Shown here piece after piece: positions 55,559 through 64,000 of a DNA stretch of 64,000 nucleotides (position 1 is the first letter of the stretch; the number at the start of each line of letters is the position of its first letter). The notes under the pieces are model-generated. The model ran no database searches. It saw nothing but the letters and a program-made list of their open reading frames with translations, and was not told the DNA's origin. This DNA is from Planctomycetota bacterium (GTDB lineage Bacteria > Planctomycetota > JAJSAM01). The DNA lies in NCBI GenBank assembly GCA_024274785.1, contig JAJSAM010000031.1:1-64000 (forward strand). The letters are read 5' to 3'. The position numbers and the translations under genes were made by a program.

Positions 55559-56329
55559 TCACCGTGGGGAGTCACTTTTCCCGGAGGCGGGTCGGCGCCC
55601 CCGGGCTTCTCTTCTCAAGCGGCCGAGCGCCCGGCGAATACGCACCAGGTCGAACAGGGTGCGGACCATGCCGCGGAGTCCCACCTTCGAGCCTTCCACG
55701 TCGATCCAGCGGCGCAGGGGGACCTCGTGAATCGTCGCACCGGCGACCGTCAGCCGGCCGATCAGTTCCACATCGAAGCCCCACCGGGAGATGAAGGGCT
55801 CCGCGAGGATCTGCCGCAGTACGTCGTTCGCCTTCATGACCTTCGCGCCGCACTGCGTGTCGTAGACCATCAGGTCGAGGATGAGCGAAGCCAGCGTGGC
55901 GAAGAACCGGCCCAGGTAGTGGCGCATCGGACTTCGCTGAACATCGTGCCCGAGAAGGGCGACCCGGGCGCCGAGCAGGACATCGACGTCCCGCCGGGCG
56001 ATCTCGTGAGACAGGCGGATCAGTTCCTCCGGCGGCGTGGCGAAGTCCGCATCGGCGTAGCCCACGGCCGTCACCTCTCCCGCGAGCGCAAGGAGGAGCC
56101 CCTGCCGCACGGCACTGGCCTTGCCGGAGTTGATCTCGAGAGCGAGAACCTCGACCCGGTCCGGGTGCTTCTCCCGGATCTCCTCGAGCAGTCCGCGGGT
56201 ACCATCCGTGGAGCCGTCGTCGACGAAGACCAGGCGCATCTCGGAAGGGGTGAGCAGTGCCTCGATCGCCGAGCGGTCGAGGCGCCGCTCTTCGTTGTAG
56301 CAGGGGATGACGTACACGGTCGATCGCAT
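55559..56329 (-). CDS. Family 2 glycosyltransferase, dolichyl-phosphate-glucosyltransferase-like
   Basis: 256 residues from ATG 56329 (GGGAG upstream; a frame to 56392 has no site). GT-A fold: VIPCYNEERRL, FVDDGSTDGT, YADADFATP (DxD) and the RxxRWGFDVELI-type acceptor site. Close to enzymes that make polyprenyl-phosphate glucose or mannose. No C-terminal membrane segments are seen. Could supply lipid-linked sugar to the GT39-like enzyme at 47940, an inference only. Confidence 0.9.
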   Translation of the reverse strand: MRSTVYVIPCYNEERRLDRSAIEALLTPSEMRLVFVDDGSTDGTRGLLEEIREKHPDRVEVLALEINSGKASAVRQGLLLALAGEVTAVGYADADFATPPEELIRLSHEIARRDVDVLLGARVALLGHDVQRSPMRHYLGRFFATLASLILDLMVYDTQCGAKVMKANDVLRQILAEPFISRWGFDVELIGRLTVAGATIHEVPLRRWIDVEGSKVGLRGMVRTLFDLVRIRRALGRLRREARGRRPASGKSDSPR

Positions 56330-56459
56330 GCCGGCTCCCGCACCCTCAGGCGCACTGCCCCCGCGGCTTCGCCGCGCGGGGCGCGCTGCCACCGGCCTCT
56401 CTGACCTCGCTCATCGTCTTCACCTCCGGGGAGATCCTCTCAGAATCGACAGCGGGCCG

Positions 56460-57224
56460 CTACTCCGCCCCCTCGTCACGGAAGAGGATCCCGCGGGTGA
56501 TGATCCCCAGCAGCAGGGCGAACATCACGTAGCTCGTCAGGCATTCCACGGCGACGGCGATCCGGGCCGCGGGAGTGATGGGGCTGATGTCTCCGAAGCC
56601 GAGCGTCGTCATCACCACAATCGAGAAGTAGAGATGGTCCACGAGTGAGGTATCGAGGGATGTGAACGCGTGATCGCGCACCAGGGCCGGGTCATCCTCG
56701 AATCCGGTGTAAACATGGTCGATGCTGATGTTGACGAGCGTGAAGGCGACCAACAACATCGCGAACACGGTGACGAGGAAAAGGACATCCTCGATCCGGG
56801 CGAAGTGGGCGGGCCGGAGCAGGTTGCCCGCGTGCAGCAGGAACGTCTTGATGTGGAACGCGATGGCCAGGAGGATCAGCCCGGTCAGGATCACCATGCC
56901 GATCGGGCTCTTGATGATCAGGATGATCAGGGCGCCGCACAGAAAGCCGGTTCCGGTGCTGACCAGCCGGTAGGCCTGGTCCCGGCCCGGAAAGACATCA
57001 CGATTCAGGCGACGCATTCTGCCCCGATGGACGACGACGACGATGACCGCCACGAGCAAGCCGTTCAGCAGCGCGATGGCCAGCCGGCTCGGCAGGCCGG
57101 AACTCGGATCGAAGGCCAGGAGGGGAATCTGCACGGTCAAGAGACCGCCGAATGCGCAGGGAACAAAGTGTCCGAGGAACACCCGGATCGCGCTCCAGAA
57201 GAAACCGTGCTCCCGATCGCTCAC
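56460..57224 (-). CDS. Potassium channel, 2TM/6TM-type pore protein
   Basis: 254 residues with about five to six membrane segments. The pore helix and selectivity filter (VVMTTLGFGDISP, a TxGFGD filter) lie near residue 215, followed by the last inner helix with a small-residue hinge. The filter differs from the usual TVGYGD by Leu and Phe, seen in some prokaryotic ion channels. No RCK/TrkA or cyclic-nucleotide domain is attached, and the N-terminal segments lack the arginine-rich voltage sensor. Confidence 0.87.
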   Translation of the reverse strand: MSDREHGFFWSAIRVFLGHFVPCAFGGLLTVQIPLLAFDPSSGLPSRLAIALLNGLLVAVIVVVVHRGRMRRLNRDVFPGRDQAYRLVSTGTGFLCGALIILIIKSPIGMVILTGLILLAIAFHIKTFLLHAGNLLRPAHFARIEDVLFLVTVFAMLLVAFTLVNISIDHVYTGFEDDPALVRDHAFTSLDTSLVDHLYFSIVVMTTLGFGDISPITPAARIAVAVECLTSYVMFALLLGIITRGILFRDEGAE

Positions 57225-57299
57225 GCCTCGCCCTTCCTGGTTCTCAATCGCAATCTTTGAATTCTCGCGTTCTTCGACAGCAGCTTACAATCCCTCCTC

Positions 57300-58415
57300 A
57301 TGAGAACGGACATCGATTTCAGAATCCGGGGCCTCTCCAACCTCGTCGGCAACACCCCCCTCCTCCGCGTGGAGTTCGAGTTCCAGGGGGAAGGGCGTGC
57401 GATCTACGCCAAGGCCGAGAACCTGAACATGACGGGCAGCATCAAGGACCGGATGGCCCTGCACATCCTCAGCAAGGGCTACGAGCGGGGCCTCCTCACC
57501 CCCGGATCCCTGATTGTCGAGGCGACCAGCGGCAACACCGGCATCTCCATCGCCGCCATCGGCCGCGCCCTCGGGCACCCGGTCACCATCTTCATGCCGG
57601 ACTGGATGAGCAAGGAGCGAATTACCCTGATTCAGAGTCTCGGCGCGACCATCCGCCTGGTGACGGCCGAGGAGGGCGGCTTCCGGGGCAGCATCGAGAT
57701 GGCTGAGGAACTCGCCTCGAAAACGAAGGGCGCCTTCCTGCCCCGGCAATTCAGCAACGCCGACAACGTCGAAGCGCACCACCTCGGCACCGGCCCGGAG
57801 ATCTGGTGGCAAACCCGCTATCGGGATCTCAAGCCCGATGCCTTCATCGCCGGCGTCGGCACCGGCGGCACGATCATGGGGGTCGGCTCCTACCTCCGCG
57901 AGAAGCAACCTGAGATCCGCCTGCACCCGCTCGAGCCCGCGAATTCCCCCACACTCTCCACCGGACACAAGGTCGGCAAACACCGCATCCAGGGTATTTC
58001 CGACGAGTTCATCCCCCCGATCGTGAACCTCGCCTCGCTCGACGAAGTGGTGGCGGTGGACGACGGCGACTCGATCCTGATGGCGCAGGCGCTGGCGGCC
58101 AGACTCGGAATCGGAGTCGGCATCTCCTCCGGCGCCAACTTCCTCGGGGCCCTGAAGCTTCTGGAGGAGATGGGCCCGGAAGCCACCGTGGTCACGGTCT
58201 TCCCGGACGACAACAAGAAGTACCTGAGCACCGACCTGTTGCGTGACGAGCCGCTGAAGAACGATTTCCTCTCTCCGCACGTGAAGCTCACGAGTTTCCG
58301 GGCCTTCAAGCGGGTCTGCCAGACCTGCTGCGACCCGGCGGAGTGCACCGACCACGGCACTCTCGCCGACCTCGACCCGGACGAAGTGCTGCCGCCGTGC
58401 CCAAGACGGGGATGA
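57300..58415 (+). CDS. Cysteine synthase/CBS-like PLP enzyme with Cys-rich tail
   Basis: 371 residues. PLP Lys49 in [11 protein letters not shown], phosphate loop TSGNTG (77-82) and [10 protein letters not shown] are intact, so beta-replacement chemistry on O-acetylserine-type substrates is likely. The C-terminus adds about 40 residues beyond O-acetylserine sulfhydrylase with four cysteines ([10 protein letters not shown]), a possible metal or redox site. A class V aminotransferase follows at once (4-nt-type overlap if its first ATG is used), which suggests a joint pathway in sulfur amino acid or related metabolism. Confidence 0.88.
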   Translation: MRTDIDFRIRGLSNLVGNTPLLRVEFEFQGEGRAIYAKAENLNMTGSIKDRMALHILSKGYERGLLTPGSLIVEATSGNTGISIAAIGRALGHPVTIFMPDWMSKERITLIQSLGATIRLVTAEEGGFRGSIEMAEELASKTKGAFLPRQFSNADNVEAHHLGTGPEIWWQTRYRDLKPDAFIAGVGTGGTIMGVGSYLREKQPEIRLHPLEPANSPTLSTGHKVGKHRIQGISDEFIPPIVNLASLDEVVAVDDGDSILMAQALAARLGIGVGISSGANFLGALKLLEEMGPEATVVTVFPDDNKKYLSTDLLRDEPLKNDFLSPHVKLTSFRAFKRVCQTCCDPAECTDHGTLADLDPDEVLPPCPRRG

Positions 58416-58420
58416 CAGCC

Positions 58421-59518
58421 ATGAACACTCGCGGAAAGTTCCCCGGAGCCGAACTGTGCACCTACCTGAACGCGAGTTCCGTCGGCCTGGTTCCGCGAAG
58501 CGGCGTCGATGCGGTGCGACGGGCCTATGAAGCCTTCGAGCAGGGCTCCCACGTGGTCTTTCCGACCCTGTTGCCGGGGCTGTCCGGCGCAAGGGAGAAA
58601 CTCGCGCGGCTCCTTCGCGTCTCGCAGCGGGACATCGGTTTCGCCGCCTCCACCTCCGACGGGATGGATTGTGCGGCCTCCCTGCTCCGCGCCGACGGCC
58701 GAGGTCACGTGGTCATGGCCCGGGCGGAGTTCCCCGCCTCTTCCGCGCCCTTTCGCGCCCGCGGCTACGAAGTCGACCTGGTCGATCCCGTCGACGGATG
58801 GCACGGTCCCGAAGCCTACGCCGACGCCATCGGTCCGGAAACCCTGGCGATCGTCGCCAGTGCGGTGCAGTTCGCGAACGGTGAGGCCCTCGACCTGCGC
58901 GCCCTCGGGGACCTCGCCGCGGACCGTAACGTCTTCCTGGTGCTCAATCTCACCCAGGCGGCGGGGATCATCCCCCTCGATCTTCCGTCGACCGGCGCGC
59001 ACCTCGCTGTGGGCGGTGGGCTCAAGTGGCTTTGCTCCGGAGTCGGGAGCGGCTACTGGTGGTGCCCGGCCCCTTTGATCGAGCGCTTCGGTATTCCCCG
59101 CGGGGGCTGGTTCAGCCAACTGGATCCACTCGCCATGAAGGCGGAACAGACGGAGTTCCGCCGGGAAGCTTCGGTGATCGAGGGCGGAACCGGATCGATG
59201 GTCCCCTACCTCGCGATGAACAGGTTCCTGACCATCCTCGAGAAAACCGGTGTCGAGAACGTGCTCACCCACGTCCACGCCCTGCACGATCGGCTCATCG
59301 CCTTCGCGGACGACCGCGGCATCGAGCTGTTGAGCCAGAGGGACCCGGCCCGGCGCGGCGGCCAGGTTCTCCTCGCGCATCCTGAGCCGGAACGGGCGCA
59401 GCAGGCGCTTCAGGAGAAGGGCATCATCGTCTCCGCGCGTGGAGCGGGGATCCGCGTCTCGCCCCACCTCTACAACACCGGCGAGGACATCAGCCGGCTG
59501 ATCGAAGCCTGGATCTGA
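58421..59518 (+). CDS. Class V PLP-dependent aminotransferase-like enzyme
   Basis: 365 residues from ATG 58421 (GGGGA upstream); an ATG at 58412 that overlaps the previous stop is an alternative. Fold type I: SSVGLVP, the Lys in GGGLKWLCSG (Schiff base), and the C-terminal RVSPHLYNT. No active-site cysteine loop is seen, so NifS-type desulfurase activity is not supported; kynureninase/isopenicillin-N epimerase-like relatives are closer. Paired with the cysteine-synthase-like gene. Confidence 0.85.
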   Translation: MNTRGKFPGAELCTYLNASSVGLVPRSGVDAVRRAYEAFEQGSHVVFPTLLPGLSGAREKLARLLRVSQRDIGFAASTSDGMDCAASLLRADGRGHVVMARAEFPASSAPFRARGYEVDLVDPVDGWHGPEAYADAIGPETLAIVASAVQFANGEALDLRALGDLAADRNVFLVLNLTQAAGIIPLDLPSTGAHLAVGGGLKWLCSGVGSGYWWCPAPLIERFGIPRGGWFSQLDPLAMKAEQTEFRREASVIEGGTGSMVPYLAMNRFLTILEKTGVENVLTHVHALHDRLIAFADDRGIELLSQRDPARRGGQVLLAHPEPERAQQALQEKGIIVSARGAGIRVSPHLYNTGEDISRLIEAWI

Positions 59519-59539
59519 CCCGGCCCACCGACACCGCCC

Positions 59540-60475
59540 TCACGGTGTGTTGCGGTAGGTCTTGTGGCACGCGCTGCAGAGCTTCGAGAGCGCGCGGAAG
59601 GACCGCTCCGCCAGTTCCAGGTCCGGCTGCTCGCCGGAGAGGGCCGATTCCAGATCGCGCGCCGCGGCCTCGGTCCCGGCGAGCATCCCCCGGAACTCCT
59701 CGGAACGGTCGGCGAGATCCTCCTCGCGTCCCATCTCCACGAAGAGTTCGAAGATCTGCAAGGCCTCGTGCGCGGGGGCGATGTCGGGGTGATCCGCGCT
59801 CTCCTTCCAGCCGGCCCGCCGAACGATTTTCAGGTTGTCGAAGCGGCGATCCACCACCGCCATGGCCTCGGCAAACGCGGGCACCTCGGCGACCTCCGGA
59901 AAGTCGAAGGAGCATCCCGCCAGTTCCTGGTCGCCCGGCACCGTGAAGACGGCGGCGGTACCGTAGAGGCCCGTGTACTTTTCGGCCGTGCCGGACTCCT
60001 TCAACTCGGCGACCGCCTGCTCGTTGGTCATGCCTCCGAGCGCCATCTGGGCGATGACCGCCGCGGCGGGTCCACGGTGCTTGCCGTGGTGGCAGTGGAT
60101 GTAGAAGGGACCGTCGAGTTCCCGCACCGTGCGCACGATTTCGAGTTGCCGGGCGCGGGGGATGCCGTCATAACCGATCGGGATGTGGACGTAACGCAGA
60201 CCGTACTTCCTCGCGAGTTCGAGGTCCGGCTTCGCTCCGTCGACGCTGATCAACGTGACGATGCCCGCCTCCTTCAACTCCCGGAAGGCCAGATCGCTCT
60301 TCGGCTGACCGCCGCGCGCGATATCCGCGGAGATGAAGGCGAAGTTCGGAACATGCTCGAGGGTACCGGTGGGAGTGGCCGGAGCGGGCCCCGGCTGCTC
60401 CGAGCACGAGCAGAGGAAACTCACCAGGATGACAAGCGGAACGGCGAGGGTGGAGCGCACGATGTCCATGTTCAT
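59540..60475 (-). CDS. Lipoprotein fusing a DSP-type phosphatase to a cytochrome c-prime-like domain
   Basis: 311 residues. Signal sequence with a cysteine cluster (FLCSCS), so probably lipid-anchored and periplasmic. Residues about 40-165 form a dual-specificity/tyrosine phosphatase fold with the P-loop HCHHGKHR (Cys-x5-Arg). Residues about 200-311 are a four-helix bundle ending in CSACH, the haem-c attachment motif at the very C-terminus, as in class II cytochromes c. The combination places phosphatase and haem chemistry in one protein. ATG 60475 is used; an ATG two codons inside is also possible. Converges with the aminotransferase gene. Confidence 0.85.
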   Translation of the reverse strand: MNMDIVRSTLAVPLVILVSFLCSCSEQPGPAPATPTGTLEHVPNFAFISADIARGGQPKSDLAFRELKEAGIVTLISVDGAKPDLELARKYGLRYVHIPIGYDGIPRARQLEIVRTVRELDGPFYIHCHHGKHRGPAAAVIAQMALGGMTNEQAVAELKESGTAEKYTGLYGTAAVFTVPGDQELAGCSFDFPEVAEVPAFAEAMAVVDRRFDNLKIVRRAGWKESADHPDIAPAHEALQIFELFVEMGREEDLADRSEEFRGMLAGTEAAARDLESALSGEQPDLELAERSFRALSKLCSACHKTYRNTP

Positions 60476-60650
60476 CCCGCAGCAACATCCGTGCCGATCT
60501 CAATACGCCCGAACTGTCGCGACTGCGACACACTTTCATCATAATCCTCCCCCTCCGGTCCACCCGGGGGAGGTCGGCGATACCTGGAGGTAACCCGGCG
60601 TTTCGAATCCCCGGACGCCACAATCACCCCGAGATGGCATCGACACCACC

Positions 60651-60738
60651 CTCGGAGAGGCGAGCACCGTCCCGTCCGCTCAGTACCAGGGGCGAACGCA
60701 GGCAGGACCGGCGCGGCGGCGGAGCAACGCCCTCCGAA
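60651..60738 (+). repeat. Dispersed intergenic repeat family B, copy 3
   Basis: About 88 bp. Same orientation as copy 2 and inverted relative to copy 1. Blocks: CTCGGAGAGG at the left end, GTCCCGTCCGCTCAGTACCAG, GGCGCGGCGG, and CGCCCTCCGAA at the right end. Lies between the divergent phosphatase-fusion and convergent gpmI ends, just before the gpmI stop at 60746. Confidence 0.75.
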
Positions 60739-60745
60739 TGGCCGG

Positions 60746-62479
60746 CTACCGAAGCAGGGACTCCCGGTAATCCGCCGGGGCACGGTAGCCGAGGAGGTTC
60801 AGGACGGTCGCGGCGACATTGGCCAGGCCGAACTCGTCATGCTGCTCGCGAAAGCGAAGCTCTCCGGATTCTCGCGGGTCGTACAGGCTGCACGGCACCG
60901 GGTTCAGCGTGTGGCTCGTCTTCGCCTTGAACTCACCGTTCTCGTGAACCGCAAACTCCCCGGTCGACTTGTCGATCATGATCATCTCGTCGGCATTGCC
61001 GTGGTCGGCGGTGATGATCGCCAGGCCGTCGAGCTCCCGAATGACCTCGAGGAGTCTGCCGAGTGAGAGATCAACGGCCGCGACCGCGGAGATCGTCGCG
61101 GTCAGGTCGCCGGAGTGCCCCACCATGTCGCCGTTGGCGTAGTTGACCCGGACAAAGCGATCATCCCCGCTCCTCAAGCCATCGATGACCACATCGGTCA
61201 CCTCACCGGCCTTCATCCAGGGGCGCTGCTCGAAGGGAATGCGATCGCTCTCGACCTCGATCTGGGTTTCGAGAATCGATCGGCGGGCGATGGCGCGGTA
61301 GGTGTCGGTGACCACGTGCTCCGGGGCGGCCTCGACGTATCGGCCCTGCTCCGGGTCGAACAGCCCGGAGCAGTTTCCGTTCCAGAAGTAGGTCACGTGA
61401 CCGTATTTTTGCGTCTCCGCGGCCGCCAACTGGGTGACGCCGTTCATGCAGAGATACTCGCCGAGGGTCCGGTCGATGGCCGGGGGTTCGACGAGATAGC
61501 GGGACGGGATGTGCAGGTCGCCATCGTACTCCATCATTCCGGCGTAAAGCACGTCCGGCCGGCGAACCCGATCGAAGTGCGGAAACTCCTCCCGCTCGAA
61601 CGCCTTGCTGATCTCGATGGCCCGGTCGCCTCGGAAATTCACGAACACGACGGCGTCGCCATCGACGATCGGGGCGGTGGGCTCGCCGTCCTCCTCGATG
61701 ACGAACTCCGGCAGGAACTGGTCGATGATCCCGGGGTGCTCCGCCCGGTACGTCTCGACCGCGGCGCGGGTGCTCTCGAACCGGCGCCCCTCCCCGAGCA
61801 CGTGGGCCTTCCAACCCCGCTCGACGATGGACCAGTCCGCCTCGTAGCGGTCCATGGTCACGAGCATCCGTCCCCCACCGGAGCCGATGCGGTAGTGCCG
61901 GTCGGTCTGGCCGCCGATCTCTCCGAGGACCGCCTCGAGCGCGTCCACATACACGAGCGCGGAGGTCTCCCCCACGTCGCGCCCGTCGAGCAACGAATGC
62001 ACCGCCAGGCTGGCGACACCGGCCTGGTCCGCCTGCCGGATCAACGCGACGAGCTGGTCGATGTGGCTGTGCACATTCCCATCGGAGAGCAGCCCGATCA
62101 GGTGCAGCGTCCCACCGGCCCGGCACTGCTCGACCACCGCCCGGAAGGTCTCGCCCAAAAAGATGGCGCCGGAGGCGATCGCGTTGTCCACGAGCTTCGC
62201 CCCCTGGTCGAACACGCGTCCGCAGCCGAGGGCGTTGTGCCCGACCTCGCTGTTCCCCATGTCACCGTCGGACGGCATTCCCACCGCCGTCCCGTGCGCC
62301 CTGAGAGTCAGATAGGGATGGTCTCGCCGCAGCCCGTCGAGCACCGGTGTCGGAGCGAGCGCGATAGCGTCGCCCCCGTCACCACGCCCCACGCCCACCC
62401 CGTCCATAACGACCAGCAGCAGCGGCCCCGGACGTACCGGGGCGTTCGCCAGGGAATCGAGTTTCCAGTCGTCGGTCAT
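60746..62479 (-). CDS. gpmI: Cofactor-independent phosphoglycerate mutase
   Basis: 577 residues from ATG 62479; a longer frame to 62620 has no site. Alkaline-phosphatase-superfamily fold with LLVVMDGVGVG, the phosphoserine in SDGDMGNSEVGHNA (Ser77), HSLLDGRDV, RGDRAIE, and the C-terminal metal site ITADHGNADEM and TSHTLNPVP. Interconverts 3- and 2-phosphoglycerate in glycolysis. Somewhat longer than the usual 510-550 residues. Divergent from the DUF2167 gene. Confidence 0.96.
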   Translation of the reverse strand: MTDDWKLDSLANAPVRPGPLLLVVMDGVGVGRGDGGDAIALAPTPVLDGLRRDHPYLTLRAHGTAVGMPSDGDMGNSEVGHNALGCGRVFDQGAKLVDNAIASGAIFLGETFRAVVEQCRAGGTLHLIGLLSDGNVHSHIDQLVALIRQADQAGVASLAVHSLLDGRDVGETSALVYVDALEAVLGEIGGQTDRHYRIGSGGGRMLVTMDRYEADWSIVERGWKAHVLGEGRRFESTRAAVETYRAEHPGIIDQFLPEFVIEEDGEPTAPIVDGDAVVFVNFRGDRAIEISKAFEREEFPHFDRVRRPDVLYAGMMEYDGDLHIPSRYLVEPPAIDRTLGEYLCMNGVTQLAAAETQKYGHVTYFWNGNCSGLFDPEQGRYVEAAPEHVVTDTYRAIARRSILETQIEVESDRIPFEQRPWMKAGEVTDVVIDGLRSGDDRFVRVNYANGDMVGHSGDLTATISAVAAVDLSLGRLLEVIRELDGLAIITADHGNADEMIMIDKSTGEFAVHENGEFKAKTSHTLNPVPCSLYDPRESGELRFREQHDEFGLANVAATVLNLLGYRAPADYRESLLR

Positions 62480-62664
62480 GGAGTCGCGCTCCCGAGGAAC
62501 CTCCGATGCGGAGAGCACCGGCATACCATCCCATCGAGCGACGTTGAAGGATTCCAGGCTACCGGGACCGGGTGGACCGCACGTCTCGGAGTCCGCCATC
62601 CCTTGACTCGGCCGCGACATCCGGCATGATCCAGCGACCTTCGACTCACGCCAGAGGAACTCCC

Positions 62665-63549
62665 ATGCGCACCTTCATCCCCAGCGTTCTCATTCTCGCA
62701 CTGCTCGCCGGAACCATCTCCGCCCAGGAGGGCGGGGAGAACACCTTCCTCGACAGCGTCGACTGGGTAAACGGTCCCGGTTCGGGGGACCTCGGCGGCA
62801 TCGCCAGGATCGCCGTACCCGAGGGCTATATCTTCGCCGGCCCAGCCGACACCGAGCGGCTGATGGCCGCGATGGAGAACCTCGTCTCCAACACCGAGAA
62901 GGGTTTCCTCTCTCCCGCGGACCTGTTCGACGAGGAGGGCGCCACGTGGTTCCTCGTCTTCGAATTCGACGACCTGGGCTACGTCGAGAAGGCGGACGAA
63001 GAGGAGATCGACGCCGACGAACTGCTCGAAAGCCTGAAGGAGAGCAACCAGGAGGAGATCAAGGAGCGGAAACGTCGGGGGCTTCCCAGCTTCACCCTGC
63101 GCGGCTGGGCCATTCCCCCACGATACGCCTCCGAGTCGAAGAACCTGGAGTGGGCCGTCGAGCTGGTGAGCGAGGACGGCGAGGTGTTCGTCAACCACAA
63201 CATCCGCGTGCTCGGGCGACGCGGCGTCATGGTCGTCACCCTGGTCTGCTCCCCCGAACAGTTGCAGGAGGTGCTGGTGCCGACCCGGGGCCTCCTCGAG
63301 GAGTTCAGTTTCAATTCCGGGCAGAAGTACTCCGAGTACACCGCCGGCGACAAGATCTGGAAGTACGGCCTGACCGGTCTCATCGCCGGTGGTGGCCTGG
63401 CGCTGGCGGCGAAGGCGGGAATCCTGAAGTGGCTGTGGAAGATCCTCATACCGATCGGCGTGGCGATCGCGGCCTTCTTCCGACGGATCTTCGGCGGCCG
63501 CAAGAAGAACATCTACGCGGCCGACGAGAGTCAAGACCCGGTGGAATGA
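62665..63549 (+). CDS. DUF2167-family membrane-anchored protein
   Basis: 294 residues from ATG 62665 (AGAGGAA upstream). Signal peptide about 1-20, then a domain with GGIARIAVPEGYIFAG, GFLSP and LVFEFDDLGYVEKADEEEID, all typical of DUF2167. Two hydrophobic segments lie near the C-terminus (about 232-250 and 255-272), so the mature domain faces the periplasm. Role unknown in the family. Overlaps the next gene by 4 nt (ATGA). Confidence 0.9.
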   Translation: MRTFIPSVLILALLAGTISAQEGGENTFLDSVDWVNGPGSGDLGGIARIAVPEGYIFAGPADTERLMAAMENLVSNTEKGFLSPADLFDEEGATWFLVFEFDDLGYVEKADEEEIDADELLESLKESNQEEIKERKRRGLPSFTLRGWAIPPRYASESKNLEWAVELVSEDGEVFVNHNIRVLGRRGVMVVTLVCSPEQLQEVLVPTRGLLEEFSFNSGQKYSEYTAGDKIWKYGLTGLIAGGGLALAAKAGILKWLWKILIPIGVAIAAFFRRIFGGRKKNIYAADESQDPVE

Positions 63550-64000
63550 GCGAAGGCGAAACCCTCTATCTGCTCCTCCTCGTCTTCTACCTGATCGAGT
63601 GCGGAACGTTCACGCCGAGGGGAGCGATCGCGTTTCATTCCGCCTTCGGAGGCAAGTGCCGGCAAGCCGGCGTGCTACCCATCTTCGAGGGCCGGCCCGG
63701 GGTGCTGCGGTTCGCCAACCCGCTTCCGCCGCTGGGCCGGATCTTCGTCGCCTCCGCCCCGATGCTCTCGTACGCACCCGATGGCCTGGTGGCGTTCTCC
63801 CCCGCCTGGCCCACCTCTCCGCCCCGACGCGACCAGACCGGGAACGTCTATTCCTGGGAAGAGATCGGAGAGGTGGCGACGATCGACCGGGAGGTCCGGA
63901 TCGATGGCGACCTGCTGCTTCGAGCGGACTCCGGCCAGCAGGCGGCGAAGATCGCGGGGAACATCGCCACCGTGAAGGCGGCCGGTCCGCAGAAACGGGA
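63546..64000 (+). CDS. Hypothetical membrane protein, 3' truncated by window edge
   Basis: Starts by ATGA overlap with the DUF2167 gene and runs off the right edge after about 151 codons. One hydrophobic N-terminal segment (about 6-18, LYLLLLVFYLIECG) and then a beta-rich part with no recognised family. Translational coupling suggests it works with the DUF2167 protein. Confidence 0.65.
   Translation, partial: MSEGETLYLLLLVFYLIECGTFTPRGAIAFHSAFGGKCRQAGVLPIFEGRPGVLRFANPLPPLGRIFVASAPMLSYAPDGLVAFSPAWPTSPPRRDQTGNVYSWEEIGEVATIDREVRIDGDLLLRADSGQQAAKIAGNIATVKAAGPQKR

Noticed and set aside
58421-59518. Selenocysteine lyase or NifS identity for the class V enzyme, tempting next to a selenoprotein
   Set aside because: The catalytic cysteine loop of desulfurases and lyases is not seen.

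Overview
The window reads as a high-GC, diderm (Gram-negative type) bacterial chromosome. The evidence is outer-membrane assembly lipoproteins (BamD-like, LptE), many lipobox or signal-peptide proteins, an orphan secretin and an ExbD. The order ftsH-folP-cdaA-ybbR-glmM (c-di-AMP synthesis linked to cell-wall precursor synthesis) occurs in several deep-branching diderm phyla. I cannot name the phylum from sequence alone; Planctomycetota, Acidobacteriota, Eisenbacteria-like and Myxococcota/Desulfobacterota-like lineages are all compatible. No rRNA, tRNA, CRISPR array or prophage was seen.

Layout. 1-8.1 kb is accessory. It holds a large Ig/FN3 lipoprotein, two small envelope proteins, a decayed insertion sequence with 26-bp terminal inverted repeats (4755-7190), and broken DUF932 and RadC/JAB genes, which look like remains of a mobile island. 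8.2-16 kb carries hypothetical and secreted proteins, a dynamin-like GTPase, an OB-fold lipoprotein, a lone PAAR-like protein, a membrane phosphotransferase/sulfatase-fold protein and a cold-shock protein. 16.4-27 kb holds a two-component system, a DEAD-box helicase, a HEAT protein, a 48-aa zinc ribbon, the coupled ispD-ispF-cysS genes, ruvC, a CorC-like protein and recO.

27.3-42.1 kb is a dense housekeeping run on the + strand with many ATGA-type overlaps: bamD-lptE-ftsH-folP-cdaA-ybbR-glmM-phzF-tsaB-alr-manC-ruvX, then rpsO-pnp. It joins envelope assembly and quality control, folate, c-di-AMP, UDP-GlcNAc and D-Ala precursors, tRNA t6A modification and RNA turnover.

42.2-64 kb is mixed. A single 1885-residue polypeptide joins a periplasmic CBM9-like domain, Cache-like sensor, HAMP, GAF, degenerate GGDEF, sigma-54 AAA+ and winged-helix domains. 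It is followed by a membrane glycosyltransferase, an orphan secretin operon with an operator-like repeat upstream, an esterase, an orphan exbD with two coupled micro-ORFs, and an XRE regulator whose S24-like domain lacks its catalytic residues. Next comes a short gene that any standard caller would miss: an Rdx (SelW-like) selenoprotein with Cys-x-x-Sec encoded by an in-frame UGA and a bacterial SECIS hairpin. The end holds a GT2, a K+ channel, a cysteine-synthase-like enzyme, a class V aminotransferase, a phosphatase-cytochrome fusion, gpmI and a DUF2167 protein.

Two families of short dispersed intergenic elements recur across the window: family A (three copies of about 150 bp) and family B (three copies of about 80-90 bp). 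Both have imperfect inverted ends and look MITE- or REP-like.
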